A stretch of 64,000 nucleotides of DNA from Musa acuminata AAA Group (taxonomy: Eukaryota > Streptophyta > Magnoliopsida > Zingiberales > Musaceae): positions 18,447,001 through 18,511,000 of the forward strand of contig NC_088345.1 in the NCBI RefSeq assembly GCF_036884655.1. Reading direction: 5' to 3'. The position numbers and the translations under genes are program-made. The notes beneath the pieces are model-generated. The model ran no database searches and was not told the origin of the DNA. It was given only the letters and a program-made list of their open reading frames with translations. Below are positions 38,052 to 49,844 of this stretch, piece by piece. Position 1 is the first letter of the stretch, and each line of letters starts with the position of its first letter.

Positions 38052-38662
38052 TGTTGGGCTGACAGCGGGTTCAGCCCATGATGGGCTTTATTAGTCTACA
38101 GTCCACACCCCTTTAACCTAACCCTAGATCAATATAAGGATGGTGTGGTGACTACGTTTTGAGGTATAGGTGGTTGCGTTTTTAGGAGAAAAACTATAGC
38201 AACGTGGTGATCCTTGCAGCCGCAAAAAAGAGGAGAAAAAGACAGAAATCCAAGGAGAAAGAAAGGGAAGAAAACAAGAACAACGTAGAGAAACTGTTCT
38301 CAATCATCCATCACTGTTCTCATCTCAGGTTAGATCAAATCTATAGTAGATTCTTACTGTGATTACTTGGGGAGAATTAGGGATGATTTAGATATTGAGC
38401 ACAATGACGTGATCCTTGTATCCCAGTTATTCTCTTGTGATTGTTGCTAGGGTTTTGGGCAAGAGATTAAGATTTGTATATTCATTATTATTATAGTGGA
38501 TTATCTCTAGTTTGTCCCGTGGTTTTTACCCTTTACGTTCAAGGGGCTTTCCACGTATATCTTGATGTTCTATTTTATTGTGATTTCATTTAATGCCGCT
38601 GCATATTATGGTCTTCTAGTACTTGTTCATATATAAAGGTTATTCCGTATTATATCCTATCA
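38052..38662 (+). repeat. 5' LTR of Tork-like copia
   Basis: It starts TGTTGGGCTGACAG and ends TATATCCTATCA. A TATA-like AATATAAGG lies at about 38131. The primer site follows directly. Confidence 0.92.
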
Positions 38663-38664
38663 AC

Positions 38665-38676
38665 TAGTATCAGAGC
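38665..38676 (+). other. Primer-binding site of Tork-like copia
   Basis: TAGTATCAGAGC, one mismatch from the tRNA-iMet consensus TGGTATCAGAGC, two bases after the 5' LTR. Confidence 0.85.
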
Positions 38677-38708
38677 AGGGTTTTGGTGATTTAATTTTGT
38701 ATTTGAAC

Positions 38709-39560
38709 ATGGAGACCAGTAGTGTTTCTCGCATGATTAATTTGAATTGAAATAATTGGATGATATGGAAACCAAGAATGGAAGATCTCTTGTATTGCAA
38801 AGATTTGTATGGACCTTTGCAGGGGGATAGTACAAAACCCACAACTATGACAGATGATGAGTAGAAGAGTTTACATCGAAAAACAATTAGGTTTATTCGA
38901 CAGTGACTTGATGATAGTATCTTTCACTATGTTTCTACTGAAATTTCTACATATTCTCTTTGGAAAAAGTTGGAAAGACTCTATAAAAGAAAAACAGCTG
39001 GCAACAAAGCTTTTTTGATCAGAAAACTTGTGAACCTAAATTATAGAGAAGGTGCTTCTATTGCTGAGCATTTGAATGAAATACAGAGTATTACTAACCA
39101 GTTATCCTCTATGAAAATATCTCTTGATGATGAGTTGTAAGCATTGTTACTTCTTAGTTCATTGTCAAAAAGTTGGGAGACACTAGTGGTTTCCCTTAGT
39201 AATTCTGCACTAGATGGTATTGTCACAATAAGTCAAGTAACAAGTAGTTTGTTGAATGAGGAGTTGAGAAGAAAGAGTTCAGCAACATCTCAGAATGATT
39301 CACAATCACTTATCTCATAGAATAAAGGAAGGCCAAAGTCTAGAAGCAGTTCACGCATGGGTAAAGGCAAGTCAAGATCAAGAAAAGATATTGTTTGCTA
39401 TAACTGTGGTGAGAAAGGATATTACAAGAATCAATGTAAGCAACCTAAGAAGAACAAGAAAAAGAAAAAAGAAGTGGAGTATAGAGTCAAAAGATAATAT
39501 CACAACTATAGTGCGAGGTGGTGATTATTTGATTTTATCTCCTTCTGATGATATTTTTTC
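38709..39560 (+). pseudogene. Tork-like gag, degenerate
   Basis: From ATG at 38709 the frame reads METSSVSRMINLN, then WMIWKPRMEDLLY and LWKKLERLYKRKTAGNKAF, a standard TNT1-type gag, but with internal TAG/TGA/TAA stops (e.g. near 38862, 38911 and 39137). At about 39390-39432 a zinc knuckle is visible (CYNCGEKGYYKNQC), with the ligand His replaced by Tyr. The tail is Lys-rich. Gag is the particle protein; this copy cannot make it as read. Confidence 0.8.
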
Positions 39561-39570
39561 TTGTGTGGTA

Positions 39571-42500
39571 GGATCTTGAGTAGGTGATTGACACATGTGC
39601 TTCTTATCATGCTACACCACAGAGGGAGTTTTTTGCTACATACAAGTCTGAAAATTTTAGTGTTGTCAAGATGGCCAACTATGACACAGCAGACATCATT
39701 GACATGGGTGATATCCATTTAAAGACCAACCTTAGCTATAAGTTGGTGCTTAAGGATGTGAGGCATGTGGTTAACTTGAGGCTGAATTTAATTTCAATTG
39801 AAAGGCTAGATGATGAAGACTATGATAGCAGATTTCATAGAAGGTAATGGAAGCTCAGTAAGGGTTATCATACTTTGTACATGTTGCAGGCTAAAGCTTA
39901 TGGTAAACAGTTAAATGCTACATAAAAAAACTTCAGCATGGAGTTGTGGCATAGGCGACTAGGACACATAAGCGAGAAGGGGCTGCAAGCTCTTTCCAAG
40001 AGAGAGGTATTACCATACCTCAAAGGTATACATTTGAACCCTTGTATTGATTGTTTGGCTGGTAAACAACATAGAGTTTCATTTGCTAGTCCTGCTTTAT
40101 CTAGAAAAATACATGTCTTAGACTGTGTTTATACAGATGTATGTAGTCCTTTGAGGACAAAAACTCCTAGTGGATCTGTTGATGTTCTTGGTATAAGTGG
40201 TGCACTTTTATTTTGTCACTTTTATAGATGATTTTTCTAAGAAAGTTTGGGCCTATGCTTTGAAGACCAAAGATCAAGTTATTAATGTCTTTAAAGAGTT
40301 TTATGCTAGGGTTGAAAGGGAGACAGAAAGGCAATTAAAATGCATAAGATCAGATAATGGTGGTGAGTATACAGGATTATTTAATAATTATTGCATGTCA
40401 CATGAGATCCAACATGAGATGACAGTTCCTGATATACCTCAGCATAATGCAATTGCAAAGAGGATGAACCGCACCATCATGGAAAAGATTATATGTATGC
40501 TTTCACAGGCTAAGCAACCCAAATGGTTTTAGGATAAGGCTTTGAGGACTGCAGTTGATGTGATCAACTTATCACCATGTACAGCCCTAGATGGTGATAT
40601 TGCAGAGCATGTATGATTAGGAAAAGATGTTTCCCATAGGCATTTGAGAGTGTTTGGTTGTCGTACATTTGCATATATTCCAAACAATGAGAGGTCCAAG
40701 CTGGATGGTAAGACTAAATAATGTATTTTTCTTGGTTACTCATATGATCAGTTTGGTTACAGGCTTTGGGATCCAGAAAAGCAGAAGGTGTTCAAAAGCA
40801 GAGATGTGGTCTTCTTTGAGGATCAAACCTTTGAGGATTTAAAGAAGAAGGTACCAACCAAGACTTCTGTAGAAGGATTAGCAGATTATGACCCAATTAC
40901 TCCTTCAGTATATCAGGATGATGGGAGAGATGTGTAGGAAGATGGTGTAGAGCCTGATATTAATCTACCTATAGGACATGTTGAGCAAGAAGAAGTTGGA
41001 GTGCAACTTCCCGCAGAACCTCAATTGAGAAGATATTCTAGACAACGTCAACCTTCCATAAAATACTCTACAAATGAGTATGTGATGCTTACTGATGTAA
41101 GTGAACCAAAGAGTTACCAGGAAGCAATTGAAAGTGAGTAGAAAGAGAAGTGGTTAGTTGCTATGCAGGAAGAGATGAATGCTCTTCAGAAGAACCACAC
41201 TTATGATTTGGTGCTACTACCAAATGGAATGAAGGCCTTAAATAATAAGTGGGTTTTCAGGTTGAAGACTCAAGAATATTATTCTCAACCAAAGTGTAAA
41301 GCTAGATTGGTTGTAAAAGGCTTTGGTCAAAAGAAAGGTATTGACTTTGAAGAGATTTTTTTTCTTGTTGTTAAAATGTCTTCTATTCGTGTTGCTCTTG
41401 GTATTGCTGCTAGCCAGGACTTGGAGGTTGAGCAGTTAGATGTGAAGACAGCTTTCCTTCATGAGGATTTGAAGGAGAAAACTTATATGGAGCAACAAAA
41501 AGGCTTCAAAGTCAAAGGTAAAGAGAACTTTGTCTACAAATTGAAGAAGAGCTTGTACGGGCTAAAGCAAGCTCCAAGACAGTGGTACAGAAAGTTTGAT
41601 TCATTTATGACAGAAAATAGATACAAAAGAACGGCTTCAGATCATTATGTGTACATCAAATGGTTTGGTGAGGATTTTATTATTCTCTTACTTTATGTTG
41701 ATGACATACTTATTCTTGGGAAAGATATGTTTAAAATTGACAGATTGAAGAAAGAACTGAGTGAGTCTTTTGTAATGAAGGACATGAGGCCAGTAAAGCA
41801 AATACTAGGTATGCATATTTCCCGTGATTGGAAAAATAAGAAGATTTGGTTGTCATAGGAGAAATACATCGAGAAGGTATTGGAAAGATTCAGTATAAGC
41901 AATGCAAAACCAATTGGTTCTCCTCTTGTAGGTCACTTCAAGTTGTGCTCAGAACAAAGTTTGTCAAATGATGAGGAGAATGAGAAAATGCAAAAGATTC
42001 CTTATGCTTCAACAGTTGGAAGTTTAATGTATGCAATGGTATGTACGAGGTCAGACATCGCATATGTAGTTGGTGTTACTAGAAGATTTCTTGCAAATCT
42101 AGGCAAAGAGCATTGGGCAGTAGTGAAGTGTATTTTTAGATATCTCAAAGGGAGCTCTAAAGTTTGTTTAAGCTTTGAAGGTGGACCACATGTGTTGAAG
42201 ATTACACAGATACAGATATGGAAAGAGATATAAATACAAGAAAGTCTACTTCAGGTTATGTACTTACTTTTATAGGGGGAGCTATGTCATGGCAATCCAG
42301 GTTACAAATGCGTATTGCTCTCTCCACCATAGAAGCAGAATATATTGTTACTACAGAGGTATACAAAGAAATATTATGGATGAAAAATTTTTTACAAGAA
42401 TTAGGACTGAAACAAAAAAATTATGTGGTGCATTATGACAACCAAAGTGTCATCCATTTGTATAAGAACCCAATGTTTCATTCCAAGTTAAAGCATATAT

Positions 42501-42690
42501 ATGTCAGATATCACTAGATTCGAAATGTATTTGAAGAGAAGCAGTTGCAGCTTCAAAAAATTCATACAGATGACAACGGAGCATATATGTTGACAAAAAC
42601 TTTACTAAAAGAAAGATAGGAGATATATCGACCGTTGGTCGACATAGCTTCACATTGAGGAGTCATAAGATAGCCTCCCTTATGGGCTGA
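39571..42690 (+). pseudogene. Tork-like pol (PR-IN-RT-RNH), degenerate
   Basis: Protease at about 39585 has the active-site pattern changed to DTCASYHATP. Integrase HHCC is at about 39950-40065 (HRRLGHI, CIDC). The catalytic core follows after a frameshift at about 40200, with FIDDFSKK and IRSDNGGEY, but the third acidic residue is lost (AIAKRMNRT where Glu is expected) and a TAG follows at about 40530. RT at 41163-41858 keeps KARLVVKGFGQKKGIDF, LDVKTAFLHEDL, YGLKQAPRQWY and catalytic YVDDIL. A TAG follows (41857). RNase H is split over 41880-42233 and 42218-42517, with MYAMVCTRSDIAYVVGV, STIEAEYI and YDNQS. The C-terminal tail reaches about 42690. Confidence 0.88.
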
Positions 42691-42700
42691 AGGGGGAGGT
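42690..42700 (+). other. Polypurine tract of Tork-like copia
   Basis: AAGGGGGAGGT directly precedes the 3' LTR at 42701. Confidence 0.85.
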
Positions 42701-43318
42701 TATTGGGTTGACAGCCCAAAGTGGGTTCAGCCCATGGTGAGCTTTATCAGCCCACAGCCCACACCCCTTTAACCTAACCCTAGATCAATATAAGGGGGGT
42801 GTGATGACTGCATTTTGAGGTGTAGGTGGCTATGTTTTTGGGAGAAAAACTACAGCAACGTGGTGATCCTTACAGCAGCAAAAAGGAGGAGAAAAAAGTA
42901 AAAATCCAAGGAGAAAGAAAGGGAAGAAAACAAGGACAATACAGAGAGACTGTTCTCAATCATCCAGCACTGTTCTCATTTCATGTTAGATCAAATCTAC
43001 AATAGATTCTTCCTGTGATTACTTAGGGAGAATTAGGGAGGATTTATATATTGAGCACAATGACGTGATCCTTGTATCTCAGTTATTCTTTTGTAATTGT
43101 TGCTAGGGTTTTGAGCAAGAGATTGAGATTTATATATTCATTATTATTATAGTGGATTATCTCTAGTTTGCCCTAAGGTTTTTACCCTTCACATTGAAGG
43201 AGCTTTCCACGTATATCTTGGTTTTCTATTTGATTATAATTTTATTTAATTCCGCTGCGTATCATAGTCTTCTAGTACTTGTTCATATACAAAGGTTATT
43301 CCACATTATATCCCAACA
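42701..43318 (+). repeat. 3' LTR of Tork-like copia
   Basis: It aligns with 38052-38662 along its length with frequent substitutions. The first bases TATTGGG replace TGTTGGG; it ends TATATCCCAACA. Confidence 0.92.
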
Positions 43319-45543
43319 GTTAGGACTGGACCTAAGCCCTACTTGAACTTGATTCTAACCCAAGAACCAACACTAGAAGAGCCAAGCTACTAGCCAAAGT
43401 AGACAAGCAGACTGATGGAATCTCCACAAGCACATAACCTGTGGGCAAGCTACTAAAGACTTGTATAGTCAAGGACGGGTACTAATAAGAATTCATAGGA
43501 CAAACAATAAGTATAAGAATGAGAATATGGTATGATCTAGCCGCCAAGCTACTACTTAAGACTTGCTGTAGACTTGTTACTATATACTAGTTTCATCGTG
43601 TCTGAAAGGAGAGGTTGACAAAGGGAAGCTGTTCGTTTACTAAATAACATAAGTTGTATATACTCTCTTCAACAAGCAAGGGCAAGAAGCTAAAGCCAAA
43701 GTGAAAGGGCAGGGCGAAAGAATAGGTCTAGATACTTTCCTGCTCCAGTAGATTCTCTTGTTCCTACTCTGACTCTTGATCCAGCTTATGCTTCTAATCC
43801 CATATAAGATAGAGTTCCCGCATATTCTCCTGTTCCTACGCCGGATACAGCTTACTCAACTGATCTTGTTCCCGCTTCATATCTAGCTGACGCATCATCT
43901 CTTTCTTCCCTTGGTTGAGCACTTGGTATATCTGTTTTTCAATATACTGAACCCGCTTTTTCTTATACTGGAACTACCGATTCCGTTGGCTATGTCTCCC
44001 CTCCTGATCTTGTAACTGCTCGAACTGGAACGGCAAATTCTGATTCTGGAGCTCCAGCCTCTTATTCTATTTATTCATTTAGAGTTCAATTCATACTTTG
44101 GTTAGGTTGAATTCTGACTAGTGAGAGAAAGAGCACTCAAACGCATAGCTAGTAGGCAAGCAACTATTAAGGGATGGTTTCATTCTTTGTTAGTTGCTAG
44201 AGGCAGAGGAGAGTCAAGAGTAACGCTTGTCAGCAGTAGACTATAAGGGAGTTGTTGCCTTACTTCTATTAAGGAAACTGATCTTAAGGCGAGAAATCAG
44301 TCAACTAGATCCATCCCTATTCCCATATTAATTACTTAATATGCTTTGGGGTGCTCTAAAGTAGAAGAGATCTATCCATATTCTTCTATTAATTACTTTA
44401 TATGCTTATTTGTTGGGTGCCTAGTTTCATAGATGTCGGTGCCTATCCAGTGTTTTACTCGGAAGTTAACAGTGTTGTCGGGTCTAATACCTTACCATGA
44501 AGTTTCAAATGAATTAGTCGCCTCATCTCATATAAATTCAAGTAAACAACTTCTATAAACACAGCATACATATGTGGAACACAACGTTAAATGCTTCAGT
44601 CAATCACCAACTCTTCTCGCATCGCCAACATCCGAAACAAGATTCGAAACTGCTTTGGAGCTATGGTTCCGGTGTGAAGTAAACATCCCTATTATTCTCA
44701 GTATTCTTAGTAAAGCAATAGGCTACCCGAATGGAACACCTAATGGATAACAAGGTACGAACATCGGCTAACAAGACTATAGCTCAAGACAGGTAATTCA
44801 TTCACCAGTACCCTTAACGACTGTAACAAGGAATACATAATGCAAGTAAGAAGGCAAAGAGCTGGTATCGGATCGGAGGGAATCCAACCAATGCTTCTCA
44901 TCCTTTAGCTCGATTCTAATAGGACCTTAGCTCGGAACGTAGCTTGCCCCACTCTACTGATGAGGATGAAAACACCGCGAACAGGGCTAGAGCTCCCACC
45001 GACAAGGATCGAACTAATGCCAACAAGACTTGAACTCAGGAATCAACCCCCACTCCTAAAGGATCGAACTAATGCCAACAAGACTTAACTCAGGAATAAA
45101 CCTACTCCTAGTAAGCGCTAACCTCGGAACTCCGCCTATATTCCTTCCCCATGAGCCTGCCCCGCTTTAACTTCATTATTTACCTTGTGATAGGTAGTTG
45201 GGCTAGTGCTTCTAATACTTCAACAATAAACTGGGAACCCGGCCTACTACTTAGAATACTTGCATCCCATAACACTTGGAAGATACATACTTCACAAACT
45301 AACCAAGGCTACCTATCTTTGTTTTCAGTCCAGCATTGCTCTATCTCATTCTACTGCTCTTTGCTTCGAATCTGATATTACAGTAAAACAGGACTTTAAC
45401 TCATAACCAGTAATTCGACTAGTGCTTCTAAGCCTTCCCTACTAACCTTGAACCTAGCTTTACCACAACTTAGCCTCTATACTCCTTTGCTTTTAGTCTT
45501 ATACTTGTTCCTTCGACTCCGATATGCGAGTTAGGTTAACCAG
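43319..45543. other. [13 protein letters not shown] (probable mitochondrial spacer) insert, segment 3
   Basis: Same style as segments 1 and 2, resuming after the Tork-like element. 43740-44060 reads as a loosely periodic Pro/Thr/Tyr/Asp-rich frame with two stops. 44995-45105 holds a ~60-bp tandem duplication around GGATCGAACTAATGCC. No known organelle gene recognised. It ends where the GCGGCTG-rich gypsy LTR sequence restarts. Confidence 0.45.
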
Positions 45544-48313
45544 GTGGCGGCTGCGTTTGCAGCAGTTGTGTCTACGAAAGAAGAGGAGGAAGATGGCAGT
45601 GCGGTGGAAGGGGCTGCGACTGTGGCAACGGCAGCGGCGGTGGCTGCGGCAGCTACATTTGGGAAAGAAAAAAAAAGAAGGAACGAGAGTAGAGAAGAGC
45701 AGGTGAATGTGCCCCTATGTTCTGCACGAGCTGCAGTTGTGGAGGAAGAAAGAAGATTAGAGCAGAAAACGAAAACAGGAAGAGGAGACAAAGGAAAAAT
45801 AGAAGAAGAATTCGGGCGTACACCTTCTTCGGATCTTCAGATCAAAATCTTCGAAAGGCAAGTATTCCGATCCTTTCTATTGCAAGCTTTCTAATATTTC
45901 CTATTGCAAGTGTCCTGATCTTTCTTTACTGTAATTTTATCTCTACATTTGCTTTGAATATGAGGAACTTTGAATTGTTCTTGCCTTACATTTGATATAT
46001 CTCCTGTTTAGACGTAACGATTTGAATCTGTGAAACTTTCGAGATTCTGACCTTTTTACATTGTTATGGTTATAACTTCATGCACTGACCTCTGATTTGG
46101 ACAAAACTTATTTGATCAGAATATAAACTCATAAACCTTTCTTTTGATAGCTTTTTTTTAAGAATTCAGAGTAAGTTTGCCTACCCAAACTTCTGTTTCA
46201 AATGAGCCTATAGATTCTCCAAAACAAGGATCGTAATTTCTGACCTTTTGATACTAAAATGCCTATAAGTCTTTGTTGGAAACTTTGATTTATTCAAATC
46301 ATATTTTATTGGAAACTAGACTTGTAGATCTTTCTTTTGATTCTTGGATTGAAAGATTTAGAGTCTAAATGCTTGCCCAGTTATCTATTGAAACCGACCC
46401 TATGAGTTCTGCAAAACAATGATTTTGTTTTCTGACCTTTGGTTACTAAATCAATTGTAACTCTTTGTTGGAAACTTTGATTCATACAAAACTTGTTTTA
46501 TCTAAAAGTAGATTGAAATATTTTTCCACAATAGCTTTCTTGAGTGTATTGGAGTACGATTGATAGTTTGAATCATTTGTTCAATGTGCCTCTCGAATTC
46601 TGTCAAAAATCGAGCTTTGGTCGATTTCGCATATTCTGGTTTCATTCCTTTGGAAATTGATTTCATTTAGCTTTCTTATTCAATTGAGTTTTATATTACT
46701 ACTTTGAATTCTTGTATGCTCTTGTCCTTAAAATTATTTGCATTTTTGAAAACTATTGTGTAACGTTTATGCTATATCGTATTGACTCATATAGGCACAT
46801 ATATATCTCATTGTTCTGCATTTGCTTTCGATATGTGCCTATTCCAGTTTCATTCCTTTGGACATTGAATTCATCTAACCTTCTTATTTGAATTGAGCTA
46901 TATGTGATTGCTTGGAATCCTTGTATGCTTTTGCTTTCATTTCCTTTCAAATCTGAATACATTTATGAAAGATTATGCTTGCATCGTATTGACTCATAAA
47001 GGCACATATACGTTTTGTTGTTCCGCGTATGCTTCCGATATGTGCTATTTATTGTTCATACTATCCTTTTGTACTCTGGTATTTATGGGATATTGTGAAC
47101 CTTTGTCAGATATAGTGAAAGGAGTTATGCATAGAGCCTGTGATGCTCTACCGGCCCCCTATGACTTCACTCAAACATGGGTGGATGGAGCTTTCAGACG
47201 TGGGAGACTTATGTTTGGTGGTCATTCAGAAATAGATGTACCATATTATATTATGGTCCCACTTCACCTTTTATTTGTTTGATATGATATCCAGAGCTTT
47301 TGTTATGTGTTTCTATATATGCTTTAGATAAGAATGATATGAATGCAATGTCAAATTCGACGTTTGAGCTTCTGTTTTGTATTTGTTCTTTGATATGTTC
47401 CGAAATGGTTCATATGCCATTGATATACTTTGAAATATTTCATATACCATTGATATGTTCCAAAATATTTTATTTGTTATTGATATGCTCCGAAACATTT
47501 CATATGTCATTTATATGCTCTGAAATGTTTCATCTGCTATTGTTACGCTTCGAAATGTTTCATATATCGTTGATATGCTCCAGAAAATTTCATACACTAT
47601 TGATATGCTCCAATTACTCTGTGCTCCATTTGTTATGAACCAAATGTGTTTTGAATGATATGACATTTGTGATTCTGTATCTAATGATATGGTACCTTGA
47701 GAGTTCTTGTATTCTACCTTGTATTGTGATACCTTATTTATTTAAAATTGTCCCTTTTCATTTTAGATATATTTTGTCACTTGCTGAGCTGTTTTTAGCT
47801 CACTCCATTGTTATATAAATCTTTCAGGTCAGCTTGTCACTCTTTGAGATGTTTGAATTGGGCTGAGGTAATGAAGAGCTATTCAGAATTATGGGCAAGT
47901 CTTGTTGGTTATTATGTTATTGTTGTATAAGCATATTTTGTATGTAATGAAATATTGTCGATGAATCGAAATGGATATACCGTGTAAAAGTATTAGAAGA
48001 TCTTTCTTATTTGGAATTTAGAATGTTAGGTCTAGTTTACGATGATATGAATTTGTGGAAGAAATGGTTGGAGTTCTGATTATATAAACTGTTTAGCTTG
48101 TGAATTTATAATTGTTGTTCATGTTTGTTAAGTTAACTTGGGTTTCTATAAAAGTGAATTTTCGAGTGATGTGATATATGAGCATAAACTATACAGGTTT
48201 TATATATGTGAATTTGACTGAATGTTTCTTAGTATCCTCAAATGTTAGTTTGGATCTTGGATTAATTTGTTATGAAAATTTTTAATATTATTGATATTTT
48301 GAGGGGTGTGGCA
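45544..48313 (+). repeat. Right part of plus-oriented Ty3/gypsy LTR
   Basis: 45544-45820 is a second copy of 18104-18380, and both break at GGCGTA. From 45821 on it is the reverse complement of the gypsy LTR seen at 30884-33606, ending GGGGTGTGGCA. The flanking CTCAC (48314-48318) pairs with CTTAC at 17270-17274. It contains a 30-bp minisatellite (47392-47611). Confidence 0.8.
47392..47611. repeat. 30-bp minisatellite, about 7.3 units
   Basis: Seven consecutive 30-base units of the type GATATGCTCCGAAATGTTTC plus 10 more bases ending ATT, followed by a partial unit. Because 30 is a multiple of 3, it creates a spurious periodic 112-codon frame (47300-47638). I do not consider that frame a gene. 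Confidence 0.93.
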
Positions 48314-49208
48314 CTCACTTTTAAATTGTCCTGGCCTTTTGCATTTATAGCAAGTTATTGCATCTTTTTTAAGTTCATTTTTATTCTTATATTCTTATTT
48401 TATGAACTCTTTAAATTTTTTTATAAGGAGTTCAAAGTCATCATCATCACTTGAGCTTTCACTCGAGTGGTCTTCTTTGGTTTTAAGTGCTATATTCTTC
48501 ATGTTCTTTGGAAGATTGTTCTCATGTTCATCATGTGCCATGTAAATTATTTCGTAAGTCATTAATGACCCTATGGGTTCTTCAAGAAGAAAATTATTCA
48601 AGTCATTTGCTTCTTCAATAGCAATTACCTTTGGATCCCAATATTTTAGAAAAGATCATAAAATTTTATTAACAAGTTTAAGATTAATAAAATATTTACC
48701 AAGAGCTTTTAAACCATTGACAACATCTATAAAATGGGTATACATATCACCAATGGTTTCATTTGGCTTCATTCGAAATAATCCAAAACTATGTAATAAA
48801 AGATTAATCTTAGATTATTTAACTCTATTCATGCGTTTATGAGTAATTTCAAATGTGTGCCAAATATCATGTGTAGTTTCACAAGTTGAAATACAATTAA
48901 ACTCATTTTTGTCTAAAGCACAAAACAAAGCATTCATAACTTTAGCATTTAACAAAAATATTTTCTTCTTAAAATTATTCCATTCATTCATTGGTTTAGA
49001 GGGTTTTTGAAAATTAAATTCAATGACATTTTATAAATTAAAATCCATAGAAATTAAAAAAAATCCTCATTCGTGTTTTTCAATATATGTAGTTCGTCCT
49101 ATTGAATATAGAAGGACGAGTGATAGAGTGACCCTCTTGATTAATGGAAAAAGTCATATAATATCTCTTGGGTGTTAGACTAATTGAGAGAGCTTGACTC
49201 TGATACCA
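48314..49208 (-). pseudogene. Sirevirus element 2 gag remnant, right part
   Basis: It resumes exactly where 17274 stops. 48395-48601 (minus) gives MNNFLLEEPIGSLMTYEIIYMAHDEHE with the Ser/Asp-rich linker SSESSSDDDDFELLIKKFKEF. Further upstream on the minus strand are FGLFRMKPNETIGDMYTHF-like and N-terminal gag words in other frames up to about 49000. Like gag of elements 1 and 3, but frameshifted. A primer-site remnant (49197-49208) precedes the LTR. Confidence 0.75.
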
Positions 49209-49210
49209 AC

Positions 49211-49625
49211 TGTTTGGATTGTAAAGGCACTTGGGGGGGACGGTGAATTAGTGCTTTCGAAAAGTTGAAACAATTCAAAAAATTTTGTTTGATCAAACCT
49301 ATATTGGAAATATGTTTAACTTGGAATATGAGTAAAAGTAATAAGTAGCTAAATCAGTAAGTAATAAGAATGAAAAAAATAAAGGAAAATGCAAATCGAT
49401 TTATAGTGATTCAGTCATCCCGACCTACGTCCACTCCCGATTCATCTTCACTCAAGGTCACCGGCTTTTATTACCGATCTTTGTTTTAACAGGTGAAGAT
49501 CAACTACTCTTGTTACAACTCTTTCTTTTTTTCATAGGCTCAGGAGAGAATATTTATATCTCATTCCTCTCTTAGAAGACTTCTAACTTTAGAAGGAAGA
49601 GACTCAATAATTCAAGAAAGATATT
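49211..49625 (-). repeat. Partial 5' LTR of Sirevirus element 2
   Basis: It begins TGTTTGGATTGTAAAGG next to the primer-site remnant CTCTGATACCA and aligns with 13711-14130. It is cut at about 49622, where copia-B LTR sequence starts. The rest of this LTR is not in the window as far as I can see. Confidence 0.75.
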
Positions 49626-49844
49626 TTATCACATGACACATATGACATAACATGTACTCTTTTTTATTTATTATATTATTTGATATTTTATCACTTTATA
49701 TTGCTTATTGTATGAATATATTATGATGTTCATAGATCTATGCAATGGGAATCAGATCATGATGAGATCACGATAACGAGACCAATTCGTCTTTAAACAA
49801 AGACCCTAAATAATCATAGTCATAGATTACTCGAGAGGGACATA
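49626..49844 (+). repeat. Copia-B 5' LTR (copy 1), first fragment
   Basis: Plus-oriented copia-B LTR missing about its first 45 bases (it starts near the CACATATGACAT word). It ends at GAGGGACATA, where another copia-B LTR is inserted. The same LTR continues at 59901-60922 and 62547-62972. Confidence 0.65.

Larger units (their letters stand above)
38052..43318 (+). mobile_element. Tork/TNT1-like Ty1/copia element, decayed
   Basis: LTRs of about 0.61 kb (38052-38662 and 42701-43318) flank a plus-strand gag-pol in copia order. Flanks are GTTGG (38047-38051) and GTTAG (43319-43323), a target duplication with one change. It is inserted in the [13 protein letters not shown] DNA. Stops interrupt gag, integrase and RT. 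Gag and protease motifs match the TNT1/Tork style. It is older than copia-B judging by LTR differences and number of stops. Confidence 0.92.

Noticed and set aside
33607..45543. Possible tRNA or rRNA genes in the [13 protein letters not shown] DNA
   Set aside because: I looked for T-arm-like words and rRNA-like blocks and found none convincing on either strand.
47300..47638. 112-codon frame with a periodic Cys/Ile/His pattern
   Set aside because: Produced by a 30-bp minisatellite in a gypsy LTR; no start context or homologous protein recognised.
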